Source of the DNA: Streptomyces sp. NRRL S-340
Lineage (GTDB): Bacteria; Actinomycetota; Actinomycetes; Streptomycetales; Streptomycetaceae
Length of the DNA: 64,000 bases
Reading direction: 5' to 3'
Assembly (NCBI RefSeq): GCF_000720185.1
Contig: NZ_JOIY01000010.1
Location: 186,001-250,000, forward strand
Of this stretch, positions 26,837-38,217 are shown piece by piece; the first letter of the stretch is position 1, and each line of letters starts with the position of its first letter. A program made the translations under genes and the position numbers. The notes under the pieces were generated by a model. That model had not been told where the DNA came from, made no database searches, and worked only from the letters and a program-made list of their open reading frames with translations.

Positions 26837-28135
26837 ATGAGTCCACAGATCGTCGTCGGCGCGGTCGCCCTGGTCGTCGTCGCCTGGCTCGCCGCCTGCG
26901 CGGAGGCGGGCCTCGCGCGTGTCTCCAGCTTCCGTGCCGAGGAGGCCGTGAAGTCCGGCCGCCGGGGCGGCGCCAAGCTGGCCCAGGTCGCCGCCGATCC
27001 GACCCGCTACCTGAACGTGGCCCTGCTGGTCCGTGTCGCCTGCGAGATGGCGGCGGCCTCGCTGGTCACCTACGCCTGCCTGGAGGCGTTCTCCGGCACC
27101 GGCGAGGCGCTGGTGGTCGCGATGGCGGTCATGGTCCTCGTGTCCTACGTCGCCGTCGGGGTGTCCCCGCGCACCATCGGCCGCCAGCACCCGCTGAACA
27201 CGGCGACCGTTGCGGCGTACGTGCTGGTGCCGCTCGCGCGGATCATGGGCCCGATCCCGTCGCTGCTGATCCTCATCGGCAACGCGCTCACCCCCGGCAA
27301 GGGGTTCAGGCGCGGCCCGTTCGCCTCGGAGGCCGAGCTGCGGGCGCTGGTGGACCTGGCCGAGCAGGAGTCGCTGATCGAGGACGAGGAGCGCCGGATG
27401 GTGCACTCTGTCTTCGAACTCGGGGACACCCTGGTGCGGGAGGTCATGGTGCCGCGCACCGACCTCGTCGTGATCGAGCGGTACAAGACCATCCGCCAGG
27501 CCCTCACGCTCGCGCTGCGCTCCGGTTTCTCGCGGATCCCGGTCACGGGCGAGAGCGAGGACGACGTCGTCGGCATCGTGTACCTGAAGGACCTGGTGCG
27601 CCGCACGCACATCAGCCGGGACGCGGAGAACGACCTGGTGTCCACCGCGATGCGCCCGGCCGTCTTCGTGCCGGACACCAAGAACGCCGGTGACCTGCTG
27701 CGCGAGATGCAGAAGGAGCGCAACCACGTCGCCGTCGTCATCGACGAGTACGGCGGCACGGCCGGGATCGTCACCATCGAGGACATCCTGGAGGAGATCG
27801 TCGGCGAGATCACCGACGAGTACGACCGTGAGCTGCCGCCGGTGGAGGACCTGGGCGCGGGCCGCCACCGGGTCACCGCCCGCCTCGACATCACCGACCT
27901 GGGCGAGCTGTACGGCCTGGAGGAGTACGACGACGAGGACGTGGAGACGGTCGGCGGGCTGCTCGCCAAGGCGCTCGGCCGGGTCCCGATCGCCGGGGCG
28001 TCGGCGGTCGTGGACCTGCCCGACGGGCGGGCGCTGCGGCTGACCGCGGAGTCCGCCGCGGGCCGCCGGAACAAGATCGTGACGGTGCTGGCGGAGCCGG
28101 TGGAGCCGCCCGAGGACGCGGAGAAGCCCGAGTGA
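26837..28135 (+). CDS. CNNM/CorC-type membrane protein with CBS domains
   Basis: 432 residues, six bases after ybeY. The N-terminal DUF21 domain has three or four membrane helices (IVVGAVALVVVAWLAACAEA ... MAVMVLVSYVAVGVSPRTIG). A CBS-domain pair follows (about 205-330; VMVPRTDLVVIERYKTIRQA, HVAVVIDEYGGTAGIVTIED), then a CorC/HlyC C-terminal domain. Proteins of this kind are annotated as hemolysins but are related to Mg2+/Co2+ efflux factors. The next gene's GTG overlaps the stop by four bases. Confidence 0.9.
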   Translation: MSPQIVVGAVALVVVAWLAACAEAGLARVSSFRAEEAVKSGRRGGAKLAQVAADPTRYLNVALLVRVACEMAAASLVTYACLEAFSGTGEALVVAMAVMVLVSYVAVGVSPRTIGRQHPLNTATVAAYVLVPLARIMGPIPSLLILIGNALTPGKGFRRGPFASEAELRALVDLAEQESLIEDEERRMVHSVFELGDTLVREVMVPRTDLVVIERYKTIRQALTLALRSGFSRIPVTGESEDDVVGIVYLKDLVRRTHISRDAENDLVSTAMRPAVFVPDTKNAGDLLREMQKERNHVAVVIDEYGGTAGIVTIEDILEEIVGEITDEYDRELPPVEDLGAGRHRVTARLDITDLGELYGLEEYDDEDVETVGGLLAKALGRVPIAGASAVVDLPDGRALRLTAESAAGRRNKIVTVLAEPVEPPEDAEKPE

Positions 28136-28491
28136 CGCCCCAGGAGCTGCGCGCCCTGTGCCTGTCGTTCAACGCGGCCGTGGAGGACTTCCCCTTCAAC
28201 CCGGAGACCTCCGTCTTCAAGGTTCGGGGCAAGCTGTTCGCGCTGACGGCGCTGGACGCGCGGCCCCTGACCGTCAACCTCAAGTGCGACCCCGAGGACG
28301 CGGTGCGGCTGCGCGGCGAGCACCCGGGGCTGATCGTCCCCGGCTGGCACATGAACAAGCGGCACTGGAACACGGTCACGGCCGACGGCGAACTCCCGGA
28401 CCGGCTGGTCCGGGAGCTGGTCGAGGACTCGTACGACCTGGTGGTGGCCGGGCTGCCGCGTGCGGAGCGGCTCCGCCTCGACCGCCCCTGA
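28132..28491 (+). CDS. MmcQ/YjbR-family DNA-binding-fold protein
   Basis: 119 residues. GTG start overlaps the previous stop (GTGA). The sequence has the YjbR-type order: ETSVFKVRGKLFAL, VNLKCDPEDAVRLR, HPGLIVPGWHMNKRHWNTV, then the C-terminal helix LVEDSYDLVVAGLP. The fold is CyaY-like and the family is of unknown biochemical role, sometimes called DNA-binding. The 3' end forms the left arm of a long hairpin shared with the convergent exporter gene. Confidence 0.87.
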   Translation: MTPQELRALCLSFNAAVEDFPFNPETSVFKVRGKLFALTALDARPLTVNLKCDPEDAVRLRGEHPGLIVPGWHMNKRHWNTVTADGELPDRLVRELVEDSYDLVVAGLPRAERLRLDRP

Positions 28492-28520
28492 GACCTGCGG
28501 GGCGGTCGAGGCGGAGCCGC
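28467..28520. terminator. Perfect 22-bp hairpin overlapping the yjbR-like gene end
   Basis: The last codons of the YjbR-like gene pair perfectly with the sequence after its stop, 22 base pairs with a ten-base loop that contains the TGA. The convergent exporter gene ends just beyond. It is a strong candidate bidirectional terminator and is unusual in using coding sequence for one arm. Confidence 0.8.
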
Positions 28521-28528
28521 GCGGCCGC

Positions 28529-30040
28529 TCAGGCCGCCGGGCTCCCCGCGGCCTTCCGGCCGCGCAGGCCGAGTCCGACCAGCACCGCCGCCACCAGCAC
28601 GATCGCCGCGTCCAGGGCGAGCACCGTGTGGACACCGGCGAGCAGGTCGCCGGAGGTGGTGGCCAGCACGCCCAGCAGGGGGATGCCGACGGTGATGCCG
28701 ACCTGCTGGGTGGAGGTGACCAGGCCGGTGGCCAGGCCCTGCTCCTCGTCGGGGACGCCCGAGGTGACGGTCAGGCCGTAGGAGACGATCGCGCCCAGGT
28801 GGCACATGCTGGCCAGCGAGACGGCGGCCGTGGCCAGCCACACCGACCAGGACCCGGTGCCCAGTCCGAGCAGCGCGGCGATCAGCGCGCCCTGCCCGGC
28901 CAGCGAGCCGGCCAGCGTGCGGCGGGCGCCGAAGCGGCCGATGACCTTTGCGGCGTACGAACCGGCGACCACCGACAGCACACCCTGCACCCCGAAGACC
29001 ATGCCGGTCTCGAAGGCCGACAGGCCCAGGATCTCCTGGAGGTACAAAGTCAGGACGAAGACGACCGTCGACATCATCGAGAAGGTGACCAGGCCGCCCA
29101 CGTTGCCCCAGGCCACCGTGCGGCGGCGCAGCATGGGCAGCGAGACCAGCGGGGCGGCCGAACGGGACTCCACGATCACGAACGCGGTCAGCAGGGCGAG
29201 GCCCGCGATCAGCGTCACCAGGACGTCGGCGCGGCCGAAGCCGTGGTCGGCGGCGGTGGACAGGGCGTAGATCAGCGCGAGCAGGCCGGTGGTGACGGTG
29301 ACCGCTCCGGGTACGTCCAGGCGCGGACGGTCGGGGGTGCGGGACTCGGGCAGCAGGCCGGGGGCCAGCGGCAGCACGATCAGCGCGAACACGGTGAGCA
29401 GCGCCATAGTGGAGCGCCAGCCGAACGCGTCGGTGAGGACGCCGCCGGCGACCATGCCGACGGTGAAGCCCAGCGACAGCAGGGTGCCGGAGATGCCGAG
29501 GGCGCGGTCGCGGGCCGGCCCCTCGGGGAAGGTGGTGGTCAGCAGGGACATGCCGGTCGGCACGATCGCCGCCGCCCCCAGTCCCTGCAGCGCCCGTCCG
29601 GCCAGGAAGGACGCCGGGTCCCAGGCGAGGGTGGCCAGCAGCGAGGAGGCGCCGAACACGGCCAGCCCGGTCAGGAACAGCCTGCGCCGGCCGAACAGGT
29701 CGCCGGCCCGGCCGAACAGCAGCAGGAAGCCGCCCGAGGGGAGCGCGAACGCGGTGACCGCCCACTGGAGCGCGGACCGGCTCATGCCGAGGTCGGCGCC
29801 CAGGTCCGGCAGGGCCACGTTCAGGACGGAGAAGTCCAGGGCGACCATGAACTGGGCCGCGCACAGGACGAAGAGGACCAGCTTGTCACGCGTCGACAGC
29901 CGGGGGGCGCCGGGCGCCGTCCCGTCGGGCCCGGGGGCGGCGGGAGCGGGGGACGCGGGAGCGGGGGACGCGGTGGTGGACGGGGTGGTCGTGGGTGAAG
30001 GGGCCGCGGACGAGGTGTCCGTGGTGGTGTCGATCGCCAT
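28529..30040 (-). CDS. DHA2-type (EmrB/QacA-like) drug exporter, MFS
   Basis: 503 residues with about 14 hydrophobic helices, the DHA2 layout. The N-terminal 45 residues are a Thr/Ser/Pro/Ala-rich tail. The family motifs are LDFSVLNVALPDLGADLG after helix 1 (drug/H+ antiporter motif D1), the motif A-type loop GRAGDLFGRRRLFL and the motif C-type helix GISGTLLSLGFTVGMVAGGVL. It would export toxic compounds using the proton gradient. It is divergent from an MmyB-type regulator with 91 bases between, containing a 17-bp palindrome, so the regulator probably controls it. The ATG at MAIDTTTD was used; there is no strong ribosome site. Confidence 0.88.
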   Translation of the reverse strand: MAIDTTTDTSSAAPSPTTTPSTTASPAPASPAPAAPGPDGTAPGAPRLSTRDKLVLFVLCAAQFMVALDFSVLNVALPDLGADLGMSRSALQWAVTAFALPSGGFLLLFGRAGDLFGRRRLFLTGLAVFGASSLLATLAWDPASFLAGRALQGLGAAAIVPTGMSLLTTTFPEGPARDRALGISGTLLSLGFTVGMVAGGVLTDAFGWRSTMALLTVFALIVLPLAPGLLPESRTPDRPRLDVPGAVTVTTGLLALIYALSTAADHGFGRADVLVTLIAGLALLTAFVIVESRSAAPLVSLPMLRRRTVAWGNVGGLVTFSMMSTVVFVLTLYLQEILGLSAFETGMVFGVQGVLSVVAGSYAAKVIGRFGARRTLAGSLAGQGALIAALLGLGTGSWSVWLATAAVSLASMCHLGAIVSYGLTVTSGVPDEEQGLATGLVTSTQQVGITVGIPLLGVLATTSGDLLAGVHTVLALDAAIVLVAAVLVGLGLRGRKAAGSPAA

Positions 30041-30091
30041 GGGCAAGAGCTTGGTGCGGCCGGAATACCCGTGGGGAGTCGCCACTTATGG

Positions 30092-30108
30092 TGGTGGTGG
30101 CACCACCA
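30092..30108. promoter_or_regulatory. 17-bp palindrome between exporter and regulator
   Basis: TGGTGGTG-G-CACCACCA, with perfect eight-base arms around a single G, located 24 bases before the GTG of the MmyB-type regulator and 52 bases before the exporter start. Its place in a short divergent spacer makes it a likely operator for the regulator, controlling itself and the exporter. Confidence 0.6.
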
Positions 30109-30131
30109 GACAGCACGAGGGGGATCGGTAC

Positions 30132-31010
30132 GTGCCCGACACGGACGTGTTCAAGAGTCAGCGGCGGCGTGAGCTGCGCGAGTTCCTGATGAGCAGGCGG
30201 GCGAGGGTGACACCGGCCGAGGCGGGGCTGCCGGACGGCGGCGCCCGGCGGCGCACGCCCGGGCTGCGGCGCGAGGAGGTCGCGGTGCTCGCCGGGGTGG
30301 GCGCCTCCTGGTACCAGTGGCTGGAGCAGGGCCGGGACATCTCCGTCTCCCCGCAGGTCCTGGACGCGGTGGCGCGGGTGCTGCGGCTGAGCAACGCCGA
30401 GCGCCGGCACCTGTACCTGCTCGCCGGTCTGAACCCGCCCGCGCCCGAAGTGGCCCCCGGGAAGCGGGACATGTGCGACGGACTGCGCCGGCTGATCGAC
30501 ACCTGGATGCCGTACCCGGCGCACATCATGGACCTGTACTACAACTGCGTGATGTACAACGACGCCGCCGCGGTGGTGCTGGGGATGCGCCCGGACATCA
30601 CGCAGAACTGCCTCGTCGACTTCTTCACCGACCCGCTCTACCGCTCCCGTTCGCAGAGCTGGGAGCGCAACGCGCGCACCGTCGTCGCCCAGTTCCGCGC
30701 CGCGTGCGCCGCCCGTCCCGGTGACGAGGGGTACCAGGCGGTCCTGGACCGGGTCTCGCGGGCCAGCGAGGAGTTCACGGCGCTGTGGGAGGAACGGGAC
30801 ATCGAGGAGCCGGGGCAGGTCCGCAAGGAACTGGAGCATCCGCTGGTGGGTCTGCTGTGCGTGGAGTCGACGGCGATGAAGGTACCGGCCCGGCCGGACC
30901 TGACGGTGGTGCTGCACACCCCGCTGGAGGAGGCGAACACGGCGTCGAAACTGGAGTGGCTGGCCTCCCCGGAAGGGCGGCGCGGGGCGATGTACCCGGT
31001 GGCGGGGTGA
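30132..31010 (+). CDS. MmyB-type XRE regulator
   Basis: 292 residues. The helix-turn-helix lies at about 30-85, with the typical sequences TPGLRREEVAVLAGVGASWYQWLEQGRDISVS. The C-terminal 190 residues form the MmyB-like ligand-binding domain (MPYPAHIMDLYYNCVMYNDAA ... DFFTDPLYRS), a PAS-like pocket thought to bind fatty-acid-like ligands. GTG is preceded by GAGGGGGA at eight bases. Proteins of this class often sit divergent from a transporter or oxidoreductase gene and control it; here the neighbour is the DHA2 exporter. Ligand unknown. Confidence 0.88.
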   Translation: MPDTDVFKSQRRRELREFLMSRRARVTPAEAGLPDGGARRRTPGLRREEVAVLAGVGASWYQWLEQGRDISVSPQVLDAVARVLRLSNAERRHLYLLAGLNPPAPEVAPGKRDMCDGLRRLIDTWMPYPAHIMDLYYNCVMYNDAAAVVLGMRPDITQNCLVDFFTDPLYRSRSQSWERNARTVVAQFRAACAARPGDEGYQAVLDRVSRASEEFTALWEERDIEEPGQVRKELEHPLVGLLCVESTAMKVPARPDLTVVLHTPLEEANTASKLEWLASPEGRRGAMYPVAG

Positions 31011-31113
31011 GGTGTCCGGTGGGGCGCCAGGGGCCCCGTGGCGGGCTGGGCCGTACGGCCGCCGGTGCGGCTCCGGGTACCTGGGCGCCGGTGCGGCTCC
31101 GTATGCTCGGATC

Positions 31114-31476
31114 ATGACCGAGAGCAACGCGCTTGACGCCGAGGACCGCAAGATCGTCACCCTGGCCCGTTCGGTACGGGCCCGCAACGGTGTGCCGGAG
31201 GGCGCGGCGGTACGGGACGAGACGGGCCGGACCTACGCCGCCGGTTCGGTGCACCTCGCCTCGCTGAAGCTGAGCGCCCTGCAGACGGCGGTGGCGATGG
31301 CGGTGGCGTCCGGGGCGACGTCGCTGGAGGCGGCGGCCGTGGTCAGCGAGGCGGAGGGGCTGGCACCCGAGGACCTGTCCGCGGTGGGCGACCTGGGCGG
31401 GGCCGGGACGCCGGTGCTGCTGGCGGGCCCCGACGGCACCGTGCGCCTGACCCGGCCCGCGGGCCCCGCCGAGTAG
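31114..31476 (+). CDS. Cytidine deaminase homologue without catalytic residues
   Basis: 120 residues related to cytidine deaminases: VTLARSVRARNGVPEGAAVRD and TYAAGSVHLASLKLSALQTAVAMA match the start and the first active-site helix. In true enzymes this helix bears the C/H-A-E motif, and a PCxxC motif follows. Here CAE is replaced by SAL and the protein has no cysteine at all, so zinc cannot be bound in the normal way. It is most likely a pseudoenzyme with a structural or ligand-binding role. Such a gene next to era is, as I recall, common in actinobacteria. Confidence 0.82.
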   Translation: MTESNALDAEDRKIVTLARSVRARNGVPEGAAVRDETGRTYAAGSVHLASLKLSALQTAVAMAVASGATSLEAAAVVSEAEGLAPEDLSAVGDLGGAGTPVLLAGPDGTVRLTRPAGPAE

Positions 31477-31487
31477 GCCGCCGAGCT

Positions 31488-31514
31488 GCCGGGCGGGCCG
31501 CGCGCGGGCCCGGC
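31488..31514. terminator. Hairpin between cytidine deaminase homologue and PII gene
   Basis: GCCGGGC pairs with GCCCGGC across a GC-rich loop that can pair further. It lies 11 bases after one stop codon and six bases before the stop codon of the convergent PII gene. Likely terminator for one or both. Confidence 0.5.
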
Positions 31515-31520
31515 GAAGGC

Positions 31521-34350
<2,830 letters not shown>

Positions 34351-34433
34351 GAGCCGCTTCGTCCACCTGCCCGCCCGGCACCGTGGGCTGGAGAACCCCC
34401 GCCCCGGGGCTCCGCCCCCGCCCCCGCGCGAAC

Positions 34434-34466
34434 GGGCCGGCCGTCCCCGCAGGGAGCGGCCGGCCC
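34434..34466. terminator. Hairpin between era and the GH31 gene
   Basis: A ten-base perfect stem GGGCCGGCCG/CGGCCGGCCC with a 13-base loop, between two convergent genes. No T-tract; probable bidirectional terminator. Confidence 0.7.
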
Positions 34467-34482
34467 CTCGCGGGCGTGCGGG

Positions 34483-36606
34483 TCAGCGCAGGGCCCGCAG
34501 GGCCTTTTCCGCTCCCTTCGCGCCGAGTTTCACGAAGACCGGGGCCGTGCCCAGCGGGGTGGCGTAGGACGTCAGGGTGCGGTTGCCGTGGACGGTCCTG
34601 GCGTGGGCCACGTCGTACCAGGTGCCCGGGGGCAGGTGGACCGTACGGGTGGGGGCGTCGGTGAGCTGGGGGGCCGCCAGGACCGCCGGGCCCAGCATCC
34701 ACTCGTCGGTGATCGTGTACGCGGCCTTGTCCTTCGGGAAGTCGAAGAACAGGGGGCGCATGATCGGGTCGCCGGTGCGCAGGGTGGCCTGGACCTGGTC
34801 CCAGATGTAGGGGGCGAGGCGGCCGTGCCGGGCGATCGCGGCCCGGTAGAGGTCGATGGTCTCCTGGTCGTAGACCACCTTCTTGCCGGTGGTGGGGTCG
34901 TTCGTGTCGACGGGCGACGTGGACGCGTACATCAGGGGCATGAGGGACGCCGACTGCGCCCAGCGGACCAGGACCTGCTTGCTGGGGGCCGGCTGGCCGA
35001 GGGAGCCGCCGATCATGTCGGTGGTGACGAAGGGGTAGCCGATGGTGGAGATGGCCAGGTTCTGGCTGACGGAGGCCCGCAGGGAGTTCCAGCCGGTGCC
35101 CTTGTCCTCCTGCCGGGTGACGAATCCGGCCCGGTGGGCGGTGCTGTCCCAGTGGACGCGGATGCCGACGCCCTGGAGGTCGTACTCGTCGGCGAGCTGG
35201 GCGCCGAGCCGCTGGTAGTCGGTGGGCTTGTAGCCCTCGTGGGGGGCGCACTTCTCGTCGATGAAGCGGGTGTCGAACTTCAGGCCGTCGATGCCGTAGG
35301 TGCTCATGAGGGACTTCAGGCGGCCCTCGTACCAGGCCTTGGCGTCCGGATCGGCGAGGTCGACGATGCCCGCCGTGCCGTTCCACCAGGTGACCGTGCA
35401 GGGCTTGCCGGGGTCGGCGGCGGACTTGAGCAGGTAGCCGTGGTCGGCGGCGTACCGGTACTGGTCGGAGTCGAGGTTGATCCACAGGGTGACCCAGAGG
35501 CCGAAGTCGAAGCCGAGGTCGTGGATCTTCTGCGACATGGCCTTCGGGTCCGGGTAGGCCTTCGCGTCGAAGGTCATGTTCCCGTAGTTCGACTCCCACT
35601 TGTCGTCGAGCTGGAGCGTGTGGCCCTTGACGCCGTTGTCGTGCAGGTCCTGCGCGTAGTCGAGGAGTTTCGCCTGGTCGACGTGGGTGTAGAACTGCGC
35701 CCAGGAGTTCCAGACGGGCTCGGCGTACTGCCGGTAGCCGGCGTCGCTCTTCGCCGGCTTGCCGACGATGCCGATGTAGTCGCGGTAGACGTCCAGCGGC
35801 GTGGACTCGACGAAGACGGTCGCCTTGTACGGTTCGGCGGACTCGATGTCGAAGCGGCCGAGGCCGTCCTTGCCCTGGTTGACGGCGACGTCCATGACGT
35901 GGCCGGTGTCCACGCGCAGTCCGGTGGCGCGCGAGGTGTACCAGAAGGGGTCGACCATGTAGTACGACGCCGGGCCGAAGGCCGAGTGGACCACCTGGCC
36001 GCTGTCGAGGGGCCAGGGCTGGTCGGTGCCGGGGCCGCCCGCCGGGGTCTGGGCCTCGCCGTGGCCGTACCAGTGGCCGGCGGAGGAGAGGTCGTAGGCG
36101 ATGCCGAGGCGGTCGGGTGCGGCCTGGCCGGTGACCTGCCAGTCGAGCTGGTAGCGGTCGGCGGCGGGGGTGATCCGGGCCTGGACCGTGGCGCCGGGTG
36201 CCGTCGTCGCCGCGGTGAGGGTGAGGGTGCCGCCGTGCCAGGTCCAGTGGGTCACGCGGGTGGCGTGCTGCCAGGCGCCGGCGGTGCGGAAGCGCAGGGC
36301 GCCCGTGCCGGCGGGGGCCGTGGCCAGGACGGTCTGTCCCGAGCGGCGGGTGGTGAGGGAGAGTTGACCGGTCGTCACCTGGAGGCGGTAGCCGGGGGCG
36401 GTGCGGCTGCGCGGGACGGTCAGGTCCACCTCGCCCGGGGACGTGGTGAGGCGGGGCGCGGGCGTGCCGGGGGCGGCGGGGGCGGCCTGGGCCCGGTCCT
36501 GCGCGGTGAGTCCGACGGGGAGGGCCAGGCTCAGGGCGAGGGCGGCGAGGAGCACCCTGGGCCGGCGCGAGGGTTTGCGTGACGGTGTGCCTGCTGGTCT
36601 GCGCAC
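34483..36606 (-). CDS. Secreted glycoside hydrolase family 31 enzyme
   Basis: 707 residues. An Arg-rich start and hydrophobic stretch (about 17-41, ending AQAA) form a signal peptide. The N-terminal beta-sandwich (about 45-260) and catalytic barrel follow; HTLQLDDKWESNYGNMTFD is the GH31 substrate strand, and GIDGLKFDTRF (about 445-455) contains the nucleophile Asp. GDPIMRPLFFDFP and the beta C-terminal domain complete the family layout. GH31 enzymes cleave alpha-glycosides (alpha-glucosidase, alpha-xylosidase, sulfoquinovosidase); which one is not certain. GTG start with GAAGGA nine bases before. The 140-base upstream spacer is lower in GC and probably contains its promoter; I see no convincing operator. 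Confidence 0.88.
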   Translation of the reverse strand: MRRPAGTPSRKPSRRPRVLLAALALSLALPVGLTAQDRAQAAPAAPGTPAPRLTTSPGEVDLTVPRSRTAPGYRLQVTTGQLSLTTRRSGQTVLATAPAGTGALRFRTAGAWQHATRVTHWTWHGGTLTLTAATTAPGATVQARITPAADRYQLDWQVTGQAAPDRLGIAYDLSSAGHWYGHGEAQTPAGGPGTDQPWPLDSGQVVHSAFGPASYYMVDPFWYTSRATGLRVDTGHVMDVAVNQGKDGLGRFDIESAEPYKATVFVESTPLDVYRDYIGIVGKPAKSDAGYRQYAEPVWNSWAQFYTHVDQAKLLDYAQDLHDNGVKGHTLQLDDKWESNYGNMTFDAKAYPDPKAMSQKIHDLGFDFGLWVTLWINLDSDQYRYAADHGYLLKSAADPGKPCTVTWWNGTAGIVDLADPDAKAWYEGRLKSLMSTYGIDGLKFDTRFIDEKCAPHEGYKPTDYQRLGAQLADEYDLQGVGIRVHWDSTAHRAGFVTRQEDKGTGWNSLRASVSQNLAISTIGYPFVTTDMIGGSLGQPAPSKQVLVRWAQSASLMPLMYASTSPVDTNDPTTGKKVVYDQETIDLYRAAIARHGRLAPYIWDQVQATLRTGDPIMRPLFFDFPKDKAAYTITDEWMLGPAVLAAPQLTDAPTRTVHLPPGTWYDVAHARTVHGNRTLTSYATPLGTAPVFVKLGAKGAEKALRALR

Positions 36607-36749
36607 GACGCATGTCCTTCGACGGAGGGTCAGGAGGGAGCCATGGGTCAGGAAGTGCGGTACTCGTGCAAAATCATGCTTGATCCTGCCGATAATTGAG
36701 CAGCAAACGTCATCTGTCTGTCAATGGCGTCTGCCCTCGCCCGGCAACG

Positions 36750-38030
36750 TCACGCGGACCGGCCGAAGCCGATGGTGGGCACGGCCCGGCGCCGGGGCCA
36801 CGGCTCGACGCACGCCTGGGGCAGCAGCCGTTCCAGGAAGGCGTACCGCCGCAGGGCCGCCGGGTCCTGGCCGGGCACCGACTGGACCCGGCGCCACCAG
36901 GCCGCGATCTCCGACCAGCCCGGCGCCGACAGGGAGCCGCCGAACTCCTGCACCGACAGCGCGGCGGTGAGCCCGGCGAAGGCGAGCCGGTCGGCCAGCG
37001 GCCAGCCCGCCAGGGTGCCGGTGACGAACCCGGCGACGAAGACGTCACCCGCTCCCGTGGGGTCCAGGGCCTCGACCGCGATGGCGGGCACCTCGGCGCT
37101 CTCCCCCGTGCGCCGGTCCACCGCGTAGGCGCCCTCCGCCCCGAGGGTGACCACCGCGACCGGCACGAAGGCGGTCAGCGCGTGCGCGGCGGTGCGCGGG
37201 CAGTCGGTGCGCGTGTAGCGCATCGCCTCCTCGGCGTTGGGCAGGAACGCCTCGCAGTGCTCCAGGTCGGCGAGGCCTGCCAGGTCCCAGGCACCGGTGT
37301 CGTCCCAGCCGACGTCCCCGAAGACGCGGGTGCCGTTGCGGGCGGCCTCCGCGATCCAGGGCTCGGGCCTGCCGGGGGTCAGGGAGGCGACCGCGGCCCG
37401 TGCGGGCGGCAGCCGGAGGGGGCCGCCGTCCTGGATCAGCACGTCCTCCGGCGGGGGTTCGTGGCCGTGCGAGACCATCGTGCGCTCGCCCTCGTACGCC
37501 ATGGAGACGGTGACCGGGGAGTGCCAGCCGGGGACCGTGCGCGACGGCGAGAGGTCGATGCCCTCGCCCTGTTCCAGCGCGTCCCAGCAGTACTCCCCGT
37601 AGTGGTCGTCGCCGAAGGCCGCCGCGAGGGAGGTGCGCAGGCCGAGCCGGGCCAGGGCGGTCGCCATGTTGGCCACACCGCCCGGGCTCGACCCCATCCC
37701 GCGCGCCCAGGACTCCGTCCCGCGCACCGGGGCGGAGTCGAGGCCGGTGAAGATGATGTCGAGGAAGACCGTTCCCGTGAGGTAGACGTCCCAGGGCGGG
37801 TCGTCCACCGTGCGCAGCGCGGCCAGCGGGTCGACCTGGGGCGCGGCGGGGGCGTGGGCCGCCCCGACGACGTACTCCCGGTCCCGCGGGTACTCGCGGT
37901 CCTCGGGGGACTCCTGCGCCCCGGGGCACCCCTGCTGCTCCGGGTGCCTCTGCTGCCGCCGGCGCTGCGGGCGCTCCCGGCTCTCCTGCTGTTCCGGTCC
38001 TTCTCCGGCGGGCGTGCTGGACGCGGTCAC
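36750..38030 (-). CDS. PfkB-family carbohydrate kinase with Gln/Arg-rich N-terminus
   Basis: 426 residues. The kinase domain begins at about 80 (WDVYLTGTVFLDIIFTGLD) with the first PfkB signature in GSSPGGVANMATALARLG, and the second, DPTGAGDVFVAGF, at 323-335, with the catalytic Asp at 329. The preceding 75 residues are a low-complexity Glu/Gln/Arg/Pro tract absent from typical ribokinase-fold enzymes. GTG is favoured because GGGGAG is six bases before it; an ATG six codons upstream is possible. It phosphorylates a sugar or nucleoside; the neighbouring adenine deaminase gene weakly favours a nucleoside, but the evidence is slight. Confidence 0.85.
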   Translation of the reverse strand: MTASSTPAGEGPEQQESRERPQRRRQQRHPEQQGCPGAQESPEDREYPRDREYVVGAAHAPAAPQVDPLAALRTVDDPPWDVYLTGTVFLDIIFTGLDSAPVRGTESWARGMGSSPGGVANMATALARLGLRTSLAAAFGDDHYGEYCWDALEQGEGIDLSPSRTVPGWHSPVTVSMAYEGERTMVSHGHEPPPEDVLIQDGGPLRLPPARAAVASLTPGRPEPWIAEAARNGTRVFGDVGWDDTGAWDLAGLADLEHCEAFLPNAEEAMRYTRTDCPRTAAHALTAFVPVAVVTLGAEGAYAVDRRTGESAEVPAIAVEALDPTGAGDVFVAGFVTGTLAGWPLADRLAFAGLTAALSVQEFGGSLSAPGWSEIAAWWRRVQSVPGQDPAALRRYAFLERLLPQACVEPWPRRRAVPTIGFGRSA

Positions 38031-38217
38031 GGTGCGCTCCCCTGGCATGGTGCGGATCAGGCCAGTGTGCACCACCGCGACCAGCGCGCGCGGGCCGTCA
38101 CGCCGGGCGCGGCGGGACCATGGGAAGTCCGGCCGCCCTGCCCGGCGAGCCCGCCCAGGCCCTGTCGTCGAAGTCCCGCCTGCCCTGCGGGCGGCGACGG
38201 GAACGTGACGGCGGGAC

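Noticed and set aside
31061..31101. 15-bp direct repeat GCCGGTGCGGCTCCG before the cytidine deaminase homologue
   Set aside because: Two GC-rich copies 26 bases apart with no symmetry or known motif; likely chance.
36607..36749. Possible inverted repeat TGCTTGA/TTGAGCA upstream of the GH31 gene
   Set aside because: The arms mismatch at two of seven positions and the spacing is irregular; not enough for an operator call.
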